A DNA stretch of 64,000 bases from Bradyrhizobium lablabi (GCF_900141755.1 NZ_LT670844.1:5146001-5210000); one strand, 5' to 3'; positions 42,341 to 50,809 are shown, numbered from the stretch's first letter. Notes: generated by a model not told the origin, from the letters alone. A program made the numbers and translations.

Positions 42341-44296
42341 TTGCCAGAAGTATCAAAGCATTTCATTCCCGCCCTGTTGCTCTGTGCCGGGCTGATGTCC
42401 GCCGCGTATGCGGTCGAGGTGCCGAAACCGGTCATTCCAAAGCCGACCATTCCCCGGCCGACCATCAACGTGCCCAAGCCGACGATCAATGTGCCGAAGC
42501 CGACCGTCAACGTGCCGAAGCCGACGATCAATGTGGCAAAGCCGCCGATCGAAGTGGCAAAGCCGCCGATCACCGTGGCCAAGCCCGTGGTGCCAAAGCC
42601 GGTGATCTCGACCAGTCCAAGTTTGGCGTCGACGAAATCGGAGATCGTGATCAAGCCAAGCGGCCCCGAATCGAAGCTGCCTAACAAGGGCTCGGTTCCG
42701 GACCACAAAGTCGGAATACCCGAGCACGGCCAGACGGGCCGAAAACCCGACGATTTGAAAACCGTGAACCTGCCAAAGGGCAATGCTGGCTCGACGGTCA
42801 CCTTGCCGGCATCCGACAGGCCGAAAAACGGCAGCTTGCCAAAAGTCGGGTCGGGTGAGGGCAAGTCTTCCGGTGTGCCGACCAAACTTGGTGAGAAGGG
42901 TGGTCCCAAGCAGGACAAGCCGCCGATCCGCGCGATGTCGCCCGCAAAACTCATGCTCACCGGTGCTGGTGACGACGATGATGATGACGATAGCGGTAGC
43001 GTCAGCGGCGCCTCACGGATGCCGAACGCCAAGGGGCCGGGCAGCAAGGGCTCGGGCAGCAAGAACCCGCCAAAGATCAAGGCGATGTCGCTCGCAAAAC
43101 TTGCAAGCGGCGGCGGCGACGACGATGACGACGACGACAGTAGCGGTTCGCTGACGTCCACGGGCAAGTCGTCGGCCGGCAAGATCAAGTCGGCTGGTGC
43201 AGAGAAAAAGCCGGTCATCAAGGCCAGAGCCATGATGCGCGTGGCGTCCGTTTCGGCGGACGACAATAGCGGTGACGACAATAGTGGGGATGATTCCGGC
43301 GATGATTCAAGCAGCAATCCGCCGCCGCCACCCCAACAGGCTTCCATGGGCGATTCGAGCGGTGACGACAGCGGCGATGACTCAGGTGACGACTCATCCG
43401 GACAGGGTGGTGGCTCCGGGTCGAACGGCAATTTGCCCGGCAACGTCACGGTGTCGCAGGACGGCAAGAGCGCAACCGCGACCGGCCCCAACGGGACATA
43501 CGCGAACGCAACCAACAACGGCGACGGCACTTTCACGCTGAAGACTAACAACGGCACCGTCACGCTCAGCCAGCAGCAGCTTGCGGCAATCGCCAACGGC
43601 GACATGTCTGCCTTGGGGCCTCTGCTTGGAAACGCACCATCCGTTCCCATGGGCACTGCGGGTAGGCCGGCGCCGTCCACTTCAGGATCAGGCTACGCCC
43701 CGAGTATGGTTGATCAAGTACTGATGAATCTGCCCTCGATTCCTCAGCCCATCGTTAACGCCGTAGCGGGCTTCGGGGATGGGGTGAGTTTTGGTTTGAC
43801 GAAGTATATTCGTTCCCTCGACGGCACATCCGGATATGTCGACACAAATTCCAGCACCTACCAGTATGCACAAACGACTGGCCAAATATACGGTGCGGCG
43901 ACCCTTACGTTAGCAACAGCCGGTGGAGCTGCCGCCGCCGAAGGCGGCGCTGCTGCCGCTGAAGGTGGTGCCGCCGCCGCCGAGGGGGCTGCCGCGGAGG
44001 GGGGAGCGGCGTCCCGGACCGTAATCGGGAGGACGAATGATCTCAAGAACCTCGAAACTCTGCAACCGGGCGAACAATCGCTGCTTGAGCGCCTCCCTAA
44101 TCAAGGAAGCCCACAAGCGAACTGGGCACAGAATTCCGGCGTGCTTCGGAACGAAATGAACCGTGGTCTTCCCATCCGCGATGTATCGCCAGGCGACACC
44201 GGTGGGACGTTCCTGAACGCTGAGCGAGGGTTGCTCCGAGATCGGGGGTGGACTTTCGATCCGCAGACGAATTACTGGCTCCCACCGAAGCCATAA
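42341..44296 (+). CDS. KP3: exported VPKPTIN-repeat protein with pre-toxin and C-terminal toxin-like module
   Basis: A 651-residue protein. Signal peptide about 1-24, then KPT repeats (VPKPTINVPKPTVNVPKPT, about 25-90). A charged section contains three modules of the form KAMSLAKLASGGGDDDDDDD, followed by DDSGDD runs (about 195-350). The module shared with the S74-domain protein is at about 363-430 (GTFTLKTNNGTVTLSQQQL). Residues 456-520 read NAVAGFGDGVSFGLTKYIRS and VDTNSSTYQYAQTTGQIYGA, the pattern of the pre-toxin region of Rhs/polymorphic toxins. An AAAEGG linker precedes a last module (about 560-651) ending RGLLRDRGWTFDPQTNYWLP. TTG start with GGAGG five bases before. Toxin role is inference. 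Confidence 0.78.
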   Translation: MPEVSKHFIPALLLCAGLMSAAYAVEVPKPVIPKPTIPRPTINVPKPTINVPKPTVNVPKPTINVAKPPIEVAKPPITVAKPVVPKPVISTSPSLASTKSEIVIKPSGPESKLPNKGSVPDHKVGIPEHGQTGRKPDDLKTVNLPKGNAGSTVTLPASDRPKNGSLPKVGSGEGKSSGVPTKLGEKGGPKQDKPPIRAMSPAKLMLTGAGDDDDDDDSGSVSGASRMPNAKGPGSKGSGSKNPPKIKAMSLAKLASGGGDDDDDDDSSGSLTSTGKSSAGKIKSAGAEKKPVIKARAMMRVASVSADDNSGDDNSGDDSGDDSSSNPPPPPQQASMGDSSGDDSGDDSGDDSSGQGGGSGSNGNLPGNVTVSQDGKSATATGPNGTYANATNNGDGTFTLKTNNGTVTLSQQQLAAIANGDMSALGPLLGNAPSVPMGTAGRPAPSTSGSGYAPSMVDQVLMNLPSIPQPIVNAVAGFGDGVSFGLTKYIRSLDGTSGYVDTNSSTYQYAQTTGQIYGAATLTLATAGGAAAAEGGAAAAEGGAAAAEGAAAEGGAASRTVIGRTNDLKNLETLQPGEQSLLERLPNQGSPQANWAQNSGVLRNEMNRGLPIRDVSPGDTGGTFLNAERGLLRDRGWTFDPQTNYWLPPKP

Positions 44297-44299
44297 AGA

Positions 44300-44878
44300 A
44301 TGAGCACTAACGAACACATCGATCCAGAGCGAATGCGACTAAACTTCGCTGATATCGTCGAAAAGAGATTTGGTTTTCTACTGGAGCTTGGGTTTGTGAA
44401 AACCGAAGCGTTGCCGACGATGGTGCGGTACCGGAAGGGAGATCTTGAACTCAGTATCTACCTCGGACGCCAGTCGTACGAGGTCGGCTTTGAGATCGGA
44501 CACGCCAACGAAACCTATTCGATGTCGGAGATCATCCGAGCCACCGATCCGGGAACCGCCGACCAGTATCGTAATGCTGCCGCAACGACGGCAACCGAGT
44601 TGGCAACCGCAGTGGATCGACTGGCAGGTCTTGTAACTAAATATGGTGAACGAGCGCTTCGCGATGATCCAGCGTTCTTTGCCGGTCTAAGCCAGCAACG
44701 GAAGGACTGGTCGGAAACCTATGCACTTGATGTGCTTGCGCAGCAAGTCAGGCCAAAGGCAGAGGCAGCTTTTCGCGAGGGCAGATTCCGCGAGGCTGCC
44801 GAACTTTATGAAAAGATACACGCACGTCTGACGCCGGCAGAGCTAAAGAAGTTAGACATTGCCCGCCAGCGAGGCTGA
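44300..44878 (+). CDS. probable immunity protein for KP3
   Basis: A 192-residue cytoplasmic protein without signal peptide, three bases after KP3. An N-terminal alpha/beta part (NFADIVEKRFGFLLELGFVK, then VRYRKGDLELSIYLGRQSYE) is followed by helices with a TPR-like end (AAFREGRFREAAELYEKIHA). A cytosolic gene wedged directly behind an exported multi-domain protein is the classic place of an immunity gene. The N-terminal text resembles small proteins found near other toxins, but I can name no family. Confidence 0.6.
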   Translation: MSTNEHIDPERMRLNFADIVEKRFGFLLELGFVKTEALPTMVRYRKGDLELSIYLGRQSYEVGFEIGHANETYSMSEIIRATDPGTADQYRNAAATTATELATAVDRLAGLVTKYGERALRDDPAFFAGLSQQRKDWSETYALDVLAQQVRPKAEAAFREGRFREAAELYEKIHARLTPAELKKLDIARQRG

Positions 44879-44881
44879 TCG

Positions 44882-46096
44882 GTGCCGTGTTGTATTGCGG
44901 GAACACCGAAGCAGTCGGCCGCCCAGTGGCTGCGGCTCGTGCTGCTGGGGCTGATTTTTTGGTTCACAGGAAGTCTGGCAGGCCAGCCTGAAAAAACAGC
45001 GCCCCGTGACCTTCTCGACGCCTCGATCTCGCGCGCAGCCGAGGCATTGACGGCGCTTCTCAAAGCCGACGGCTCCTTCGTATATGAGGCGCGGCTGGAC
45101 GGCAGGCCCGTCAAGCCGCAATACAATCTCGTGCGCCATGCCGGTGCGATTTACGCGCTGAACATGTTCGAAGCCAGATGGCTCTCGCCCGCGGCAAAGT
45201 GGGACATTGAGAGCGCGCTGGATTTTCTCAAGCTGAACGTCCGGCCTTTATCCGAAAGCGGACCTCCGATGAGCGCGGTGCTTGCGTCGTGGCGCGGCGA
45301 CGGGGATACGGTGTTGGGGGCAACCGCGCTTGGGGTGGTTGCTTTTCTCACCGCCGAAACGCGCAAGCAGAGCGGGGACGAGAAAGCACTCATCAGAAAT
45401 ATGGGAGCCTTTCTGCTTTCGATGCAGCAACCTGATGGCGCATTCTATAGCCGCTATAATTTTCAGCATGCGCTGCGCGACGATAGCTTCAACTCGTTGT
45501 ATTATCCTGGCGAGGCCGCGCTTGCGCTGGTTCATCTTTTCTCATGGGACACTTCGTCCGAACAAGCGAGATGGGGGGATGCCGCGCGGCGAGCGTTGCT
45601 GTACCTTGCCGAAACCCGCGCGCTGGACCAGGAATATCCGCCCGACAATTGGGCTTTGACTGCGACGCGCGCGTTTTTCGAGGCTGGCGTTCCGATCAGC
45701 GAGGACGAGCGCGCAAAGCTGATCCTGCACGCCGAACGAGTCGTTGAAGCTGACCTGCTTCTGAAGGTCGAGCAGGGGTCCGACCCAGTGCTTTCCGGCG
45801 CCTTGACCGATACCGGGAGCACTACACAGACGTCCACGCGTCTTGAGGGCCTCCTGGCGGCTCTGACCTTCATCAAAAGCCAAAGCGTCATCGCGCGCAC
45901 GAAACAGGCGATCAGGCCGGCAATGGCTTTTCTGCTCCAAAGCCAAATTCAGGAGGGACCGCTCGAAGGCGCTTTCCCTGAAACCGTGATTGTCGACCCG
46001 CAGAAACATCGGCATTTGTTCGTCAGGATCGATTACATCCAGCATGCCCTGTCTGCGATGATCCTGTATCGGGACAGCAACCTTCTCGCCGAGTGA
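44882..46096 (+). CDS. exported alpha/alpha-toroid protein (terpene-cyclase/glycosidase-like fold)
   Basis: A 404-residue protein with an N-terminal membrane or signal segment (about 15-33, LRLVLLGLIFWFTGSLAG). The rest looks like repeated paired helices with loops such as VRHAGAIYALNMFEARW, LLSMQQPDGAFYSRYN and FLLQSQIQEGPLEGAFPE. The Gln-x-x-x-Gly-aromatic pattern resembles QW motifs of the squalene-cyclase/toroid fold. No catalytic DxDD is seen. GTG start 44882 with GAGG seven bases upstream, three bases after the immunity gene, so it is co-transcribed. Role unknown; could act on a polysaccharide or as a scaffold. Confidence 0.65.
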   Translation: MPCCIAGTPKQSAAQWLRLVLLGLIFWFTGSLAGQPEKTAPRDLLDASISRAAEALTALLKADGSFVYEARLDGRPVKPQYNLVRHAGAIYALNMFEARWLSPAAKWDIESALDFLKLNVRPLSESGPPMSAVLASWRGDGDTVLGATALGVVAFLTAETRKQSGDEKALIRNMGAFLLSMQQPDGAFYSRYNFQHALRDDSFNSLYYPGEAALALVHLFSWDTSSEQARWGDAARRALLYLAETRALDQEYPPDNWALTATRAFFEAGVPISEDERAKLILHAERVVEADLLLKVEQGSDPVLSGALTDTGSTTQTSTRLEGLLAALTFIKSQSVIARTKQAIRPAMAFLLQSQIQEGPLEGAFPETVIVDPQKHRHLFVRIDYIQHALSAMILYRDSNLLAE

Positions 46097-46163
46097 CGTA
46101 GGCTGAAGCCGAGCAGTCCTAGTTGCGAGAAAAGAATGCGATCGATGCGCGCGAATCCAAGAC

Positions 46164-47063
46164 TTAGGTTTTCGCGCCCTTTCCGCCGACCACCACGCCC
46201 GCCGCCTGCTCGATCGGCTTGATCGCGGAGGTAAAATCAGACTCCGGGCCCATCTCGCGAATGACCACTTCCCAGAGACGCCCGACCGCTTCGGCGACCT
46301 CCATCGATAGCCCGAGCGATTTTGCCTCTTCGAGGCAGAGCCGCACGTCCTTCACCATCAGCCCCGTGGCAAAGCCGAAATCGAAAGTGCGGGGCAGGAT
46401 CGCGCGGGGAAACTTGTAGCGGCTCGCGGTGTTCATGCCCGATCCAGCATTGATCACGTCGATCATGACATTGGGATCGAGTCCGGACTTGACGCCCATC
46501 ACCACTGCCTCGGAGGTCGCGACCACGGCGGTCGCCGACAACAGATTGTTGGCAAGCTTCATGGTCTGCGCCGAGCCGGGCTTTTCGCCAATGAAGAACA
46601 CCTTGCCGATCACAGAAAGCGCCGGCTTTATCAGTTCGAACTCCGCTCTCGGACCCGACACCATGACCGCGAGCGTTCCTTTTTCGGCGCCGCCGACGCC
46701 GCCGCTCACCGGGCTATCGAGCTGCACGATGTTGCGTTTTGCGAGCAGATCGAAAATCCGCACCGCCATGTGCGATCCGACGGTGGAGAGATCGACAAAG
46801 CGTTTTACCCGCTTGCCCTCGATGACGCCGTTTTCGCCGGTCGCGACCTCGAGCGAAGCCTGCAGCGACGGCAGGCTCGCCAGCACGGTCTCGGCGCGGT
46901 CGGCGACCTCTTTCGGCGAGGACGCAGCCACTGCACCGAGTGCAACCAGTTGGTCGACCGCTTCCTTGCGCTGGTCGAACACGAACAAATGATGCCCCGC
47001 CTCGACCAGGCGGCGCGCCATCGGAAAACCCATTTTGCCAAGGCCGATGAATCCGATGTCCAT
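46164..47063 (-). CDS. 3-hydroxyisobutyrate dehydrogenase-like NAD(P) oxidoreductase
   Basis: A 299-residue beta-hydroxyacid dehydrogenase: NAD(P) motif IGFIGLGKMGFPMARRL (about 3-19), substrate motif DSPVSGGVGGAEKGTL (about 116-131), and the catalytic Lys in MKLANNLLSA (about 168). Family members act on 3-hydroxyisobutyrate, tartronate semialdehyde, glyoxylate or 6-phosphogluconate; not resolved here. It follows the CMD-family gene after five bases on the same strand. Confidence 0.92.
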   Translation of the reverse strand: MDIGFIGLGKMGFPMARRLVEAGHHLFVFDQRKEAVDQLVALGAVAASSPKEVADRAETVLASLPSLQASLEVATGENGVIEGKRVKRFVDLSTVGSHMAVRIFDLLAKRNIVQLDSPVSGGVGGAEKGTLAVMVSGPRAEFELIKPALSVIGKVFFIGEKPGSAQTMKLANNLLSATAVVATSEAVVMGVKSGLDPNVMIDVINAGSGMNTASRYKFPRAILPRTFDFGFATGLMVKDVRLCLEEAKSLGLSMEVAEAVGRLWEVVIREMGPESDFTSAIKPIEQAAGVVVGGKGAKT

Positions 47064-47068
47064 GCGGC

Positions 47069-47449
47069 TCAGCCCTTGTCCAGTTCGGCGAACACTTCGC
47101 GCGCGATTCTAAAACTGTCGACGCCGGCGGGCACGCCGGCATAGATCGCGACCTGCATGAAGATCTCGCGAATCTCGTCCTTGGTGACGCCGTTGGTCAG
47201 CGCGCCCTTGATGTGCGCCCGCAATTCATGCGGCCGGTTCAGGATCGAGATCATCGCGAGGTTGAGCATGCTGCGGGTCTTGCGCGGCAGTTCCTCGCGG
47301 CCCCAGACCGCGCCCCAGCAATATTCCGTGACCAGTTCCTGGAACGGCTTGTTGAAATCGTCGGCGTTTTTCAGGGCGTTATTGACATAGGCTTCGCCGA
47401 GCACCGCTTTGCGGATTTCGAGCCCCTTATCGTGCGTTTTCTTGTCCAT
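47069..47449 (-). CDS. carboxymuconolactone decarboxylase family protein
   Basis: A 126-residue CMD/AhpD-fold protein. Typical text: GLEIRKAVLGEAYVNNALKN, WGREELPRKTRSMLNLAMIS and HIKGALTNGVTKDEIREIFM, ending with the YAGVPAGVDSFR motif. It lacks the CxxC of AhpD, so it fits the PcaC-like branch (4-carboxymuconolactone decarboxylase) better. ATG 47447-47449 has AGGAAA upstream. Operon with the HIBADH-like gene. Confidence 0.9.
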   Translation of the reverse strand: MDKKTHDKGLEIRKAVLGEAYVNNALKNADDFNKPFQELVTEYCWGAVWGREELPRKTRSMLNLAMISILNRPHELRAHIKGALTNGVTKDEIREIFMQVAIYAGVPAGVDSFRIAREVFAELDKG

Positions 47450-47492
47450 TGACGTTTCCTTGATGGTTGCCGACGACAGCCTTACTTGTTCA

Positions 47493-47508
47493 CCCGTAAG
47501 GTTACGGG
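47493..47508. promoter_or_regulatory. inverted repeat CCCGTAAGGTTACGGG upstream of the CMD gene
   Basis: Seven-base arms with a two-base centre, 44 bases before the start of the CMD/HIBADH operon. Suitable place for an operator; no regulator is identified. Confidence 0.35.
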
Positions 47509-47631
47509 GTTGGCGGTCTGCCGTCACGCCTTCGTGTTATGCGCGATTTCAGGTGTGGGTTGTGCATTGCGGGACGTGCCTCACTGCCGCCCTTGTGTTA
47601 GGCTAACTGCGTCGGCAACCCGGAGAGCTTA

Positions 47632-50241
47632 TTGAGCGGTACCACTCCTGACCCGTCTGAACCGGCGCGAAGCCCTGACACCGTTTCGCAGCACCAGCTG
47701 ACGCAGGCCCTGCAGCGGGCCAAATATGCGATCGCGTGGGAGCGCAGCTGGCCGCCTTTGGCGCGGCTTTTGACCGTCATCGGACTGTTTCTGGTGGTGT
47801 CCTGGGCCGGGTTGTGGCTGGCACTGCCATTCCTGGCGCGCGCTATCGGGCTCGGTCTGTTCGTGCTGGCGGCGCTCGGCGCGCTGCTTCCCTTTGTCCG
47901 GTTTCGCTGGCCAATCCGCGAGGAGGCCTTGAGCCGGCTCGACCGCGGGTCCGGCATCCGCCACCGCCCGGCAACCACACTCACCGATACGCTGGCGACC
48001 CAGGACCCGGTGGCGCAGGCGCTGTGGCAGGCGCAGCGCGAGCGCACGCTGGCATCGATCAAGCGAATTCGTGCAGGTCTTCCGTCGCCGCGGCTTGCGA
48101 TCCACGATCCCTGGGCGCTGCGCGCGCTGGTCGTGGTGATGCTGGTTGCGGCCTATGTCGCCGCCGGCGACGAGCGCATGCTGCGCACGGTGGCGGCGTT
48201 CGACTGGAACGGCGTGCTGGCGCCGGCCAATATCAGGGTCGATGCCTGGGTGACGCCGCCGATCTACACCGGCAAGCCGCCGATCATTCTCTCGGCGGCC
48301 AACAAGGAAGCCGCGATCCCGGCCGCCGGACCGTTGCCGGTTCCGGCGGGCTCGACGCTGATCGTGCGCTCGAGCGGCGGCACGCTCGATGTGCTGGCGG
48401 GCGGCGGCGTGACCGAAGCTGCACCGGCCGAGCAGGCGCCGAAGGGCACCAATGAACGCCACTTCACGATTCTCGGCGATGGTACGCTGCATGTCCGCGC
48501 GCCTTCGGGCCAGCCGCAATGGAACTTTACGGCGATCCCCGACCGCGCCCCGACGATTGCACTGGCAAAGGATCCGGAGCGTCAGGCCCGCGGCTCGCTG
48601 CAGATGTCCTACAAGATCGAGGATGATTACGGCGTCACCGAAGCGCGGGCACATATTGCCGCTCGCCCCGGCGAGGCGTCGAAAGATGCGCCGGCCGCGC
48701 GGCCGCTGTTCGATCCGCCGCAATTTCCGCTGGTGCTCCCGAACGCGCGGACCCGCAACGGCGTCGGCCAGACGGTCAAGGACCTTAGCGAGGATCCTTA
48801 CGCCGGCGCCGACGTCACCTTGACGCTGACCGCCAAGGACGAGGCCGGCAATGAGGGCCACAGCGAGCCGTTCAACCTGCGGCTCCCCGAGCGTCTCTTT
48901 ACCAAACCTTTGGCGCGCGCGCTGATCGAACAGCGCCGAATTCTGGCGCTCGACGCCAATCAGAACGGACAGGTCTATGCCGCGCTCGATGCGCTGATGA
49001 TCGCGCCGGAAGTGTTCATGCCGGAGGCCGGGCAATATCTCGGCCTCTACAGCGTCAGCCGCCAGCTCGAGGCCGCCCGCACCGACGACGCGCTGCGCGA
49101 GGTCGTCGCCAGCCTGTGGTCGCTCGCCGTCACCATCGAGGATGGCGACATCACCGATGTCGACAAGGCCCTGCGCGCCGCCCAGGACGCGCTGAAGCAG
49201 GCGCTGGAGCGCGGCGCCAGCGACGAGGAGATCAAGAAGCTCACCGAGAATTTGCGCGCGGCGCTGGATAATTTCATGCGCCAGCTCGCCGAACAGCAGC
49301 GCAATAATCCGCAGCAACTGGCCCGCCCGCTCGATCCCAATACCAAGGTGATGCGGCAGCAGGACCTCAACAACATGATCGAGCGCATGGAGCGGCTGTC
49401 GCGTTCCGGCGACAAGGAAGCCGCCAAGCAATTGCTCGAGCAGCTGCAGGAAATGCTGGAAAATCTGCAGATGGCGCAGCCCGGCCAGTCCGGCGACAAT
49501 GACATGGAGCAGGCGCTGAACGAACTCGGCGACATGATCCGCAAGCAGCAGCAGTTGCGCGACAAGACCTTCAAGCAGGGCCAGGATTCGCGGCGCGACC
49601 ACATGCGCGGCAAGCAGGGCGATCAGAGCATGGGCGACCTGCAGCAGGACCAGCAGAGCCTGCGCGACCGGCTCAAGAAACTGCAGCAGGAGCTTGCCAA
49701 GCGCGGCATGGGCCAGCAGGGCCAGAAAGGCCAGAAAGGCCAAAAGGGCCAGCAAGGGCAGAAAGGCGAGCAGGGCCAGAAGGGCGAACAGGGTCAGCAG
49801 GGCCAACAGGGCGAACAAGGCGACCAGGAGGGCGATGAGGACGGCCTCGGCCAGGCGGACTCCGCGATGGGCGATGCCAGCGGCAAGCTCGGAGAGGGCA
49901 ACGCCGACGGTGCCGTGGACTCGCAGGGCAAGGCGTTGGACGCGCTGCGCAAGGGCGCCCAGTCGCTTGCCGAATCGATGCAGCAAGGCGAGGGCGATGG
50001 CCAGGGCGACGGCCCCGGCAATCGGATGGGCCGGCAGCAGGGCAGCGCCAATTCGAGCGATCCGCTCGGACGGCCGCTGCACGGGCACGAATACACCGAT
50101 GATTATTCAGTCAAGATTCCCGGCGAGATCGACGTGCAGCGGGTGCGCCGGATCCTGGAAGAACTGCGCCGCCGCCTCGCCGACCCGAACCGCCCGCAGA
50201 TCGAACTCGATTACATCGAGCGATTGCTGAAGGATTATTAG
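47632..50241 (+). CDS. TIGR02302/DUF4175 family membrane protein
   Basis: An 869-residue protein. Two or three hydrophobic segments near 35-90 and one at 160-180 anchor a long outer part. It shows the family text DAWVTPPIYTGKPPIIL (about 205), then a helical part rich in Gln/Glu (residues about 500-680). A stretch of Gly-x-x triplets follows (GQKGQKGQKGQQGQKGEQ, about 695-735), and the tail is KIPGEIDVQRVRRILEELRR. The family is typical of alphaproteobacteria; its role is not known to me, though position near ftsEX suggests the envelope. TTG start with GGAG six bases upstream. Confidence 0.85.
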   Translation: MSGTTPDPSEPARSPDTVSQHQLTQALQRAKYAIAWERSWPPLARLLTVIGLFLVVSWAGLWLALPFLARAIGLGLFVLAALGALLPFVRFRWPIREEALSRLDRGSGIRHRPATTLTDTLATQDPVAQALWQAQRERTLASIKRIRAGLPSPRLAIHDPWALRALVVVMLVAAYVAAGDERMLRTVAAFDWNGVLAPANIRVDAWVTPPIYTGKPPIILSAANKEAAIPAAGPLPVPAGSTLIVRSSGGTLDVLAGGGVTEAAPAEQAPKGTNERHFTILGDGTLHVRAPSGQPQWNFTAIPDRAPTIALAKDPERQARGSLQMSYKIEDDYGVTEARAHIAARPGEASKDAPAARPLFDPPQFPLVLPNARTRNGVGQTVKDLSEDPYAGADVTLTLTAKDEAGNEGHSEPFNLRLPERLFTKPLARALIEQRRILALDANQNGQVYAALDALMIAPEVFMPEAGQYLGLYSVSRQLEAARTDDALREVVASLWSLAVTIEDGDITDVDKALRAAQDALKQALERGASDEEIKKLTENLRAALDNFMRQLAEQQRNNPQQLARPLDPNTKVMRQQDLNNMIERMERLSRSGDKEAAKQLLEQLQEMLENLQMAQPGQSGDNDMEQALNELGDMIRKQQQLRDKTFKQGQDSRRDHMRGKQGDQSMGDLQQDQQSLRDRLKKLQQELAKRGMGQQGQKGQKGQKGQQGQKGEQGQKGEQGQQGQQGEQGDQEGDEDGLGQADSAMGDASGKLGEGNADGAVDSQGKALDALRKGAQSLAESMQQGEGDGQGDGPGNRMGRQQGSANSSDPLGRPLHGHEYTDDYSVKIPGEIDVQRVRRILEELRRRLADPNRPQIELDYIERLLKDY
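49715..49835 (+). repeat. collagen-like Gly-x-x coding repeat in the DUF4175 gene
   Basis: About thirteen triplets with Gly in every third place and mostly Gln/Lys/Glu in the others, encoded by 9-base GGCCAGAAA-type units. Hydroxyproline is not made in bacteria, but such triplets can still form triple helices. Confidence 0.75.
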
Positions 50242-50263
50242 AGCTTCGTCCAAACCCAAAACC

Positions 50264-50354
50264 GTCATCACCGGGCTTGTCCCGGTGATCCACGTCTTGC
50301 TTTCTTTCTCGGGAGACAAAGACGTGGATGGCCGGGTCAAGCCCGGCCATGACG
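50264..50354. repeat. intergenic palindrome (GTCATCACCGGGCTTG type)
   Basis: GTCATCACCGGGCTTGTCCC and GATCCACGTCTT on the left pair imperfectly with AAGACGTGGATGGCC and GGGTCAAGCCCGGCCATGAC on the right. Stands between convergent DUF4175 and response-regulator genes and may end both transcripts. Confidence 0.75.
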
Positions 50355-50389
50355 AGTGGAGAGATCGCGCACTTTTTTGCGCGTGTTCT

Positions 50390-50767
50390 CTACCCCGCCT
50401 TCCGCGCCGCCAGCGCCGCGGCCACCGCAGTGCGGATATCGGCCACCGAAAACGGTTTTGTAACCACGTCGTAGACGATCGCGTTGAGGCCTGACGCGCG
50501 CTCGCGCTGATCGGCAAAGCCGGTCATCAACAGGATCGTCAGCTCCGGGAAATCGCGCGCCGCCGCCAGCGCCAGCGCGATGCCGTCCATCACCGGCATC
50601 TGGATATCGGTGAGCAGGAGATCGAACGCGCCCGGTTCGCGGCTGAGGATTTCCAGCGCCTCGGCACCGTCTTCCGCGGTGACGGTTTCATGGCCGTCCA
50701 TCGCAATGGCGCGCGCCACGAGCGTGCGCATGGAAACTTCATCGTCGGCGATCAGCACGCGCGGCAT
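50390..50767 (-). CDS. single-domain response regulator
   Basis: A 125-residue receiver domain without an output domain. Acidic pocket ADDE (8-11), phospho-acceptor Asp in LLLTDIQMPVMDG (about 53), Thr in LLMTGFADQ and Lys in VVTKPFS. It probably works by protein contact, as CheY- or CpdR-like proteins do. A partner kinase is not next to it. A start codon 42 bases from the MJ0042 gene end suggests joint transcription with it. Confidence 0.93.
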   Translation of the reverse strand: MPRVLIADDEVSMRTLVARAIAMDGHETVTAEDGAEALEILSREPGAFDLLLTDIQMPVMDGIALALAAARDFPELTILLMTGFADQRERASGLNAIVYDVVTKPFSVADIRTAVAAALAARKAG

Positions 50768-50809
50768 CGAGCATTTTACCCTTTCGCGCCGGGATCCTTG
50801 AGGCCGCCG

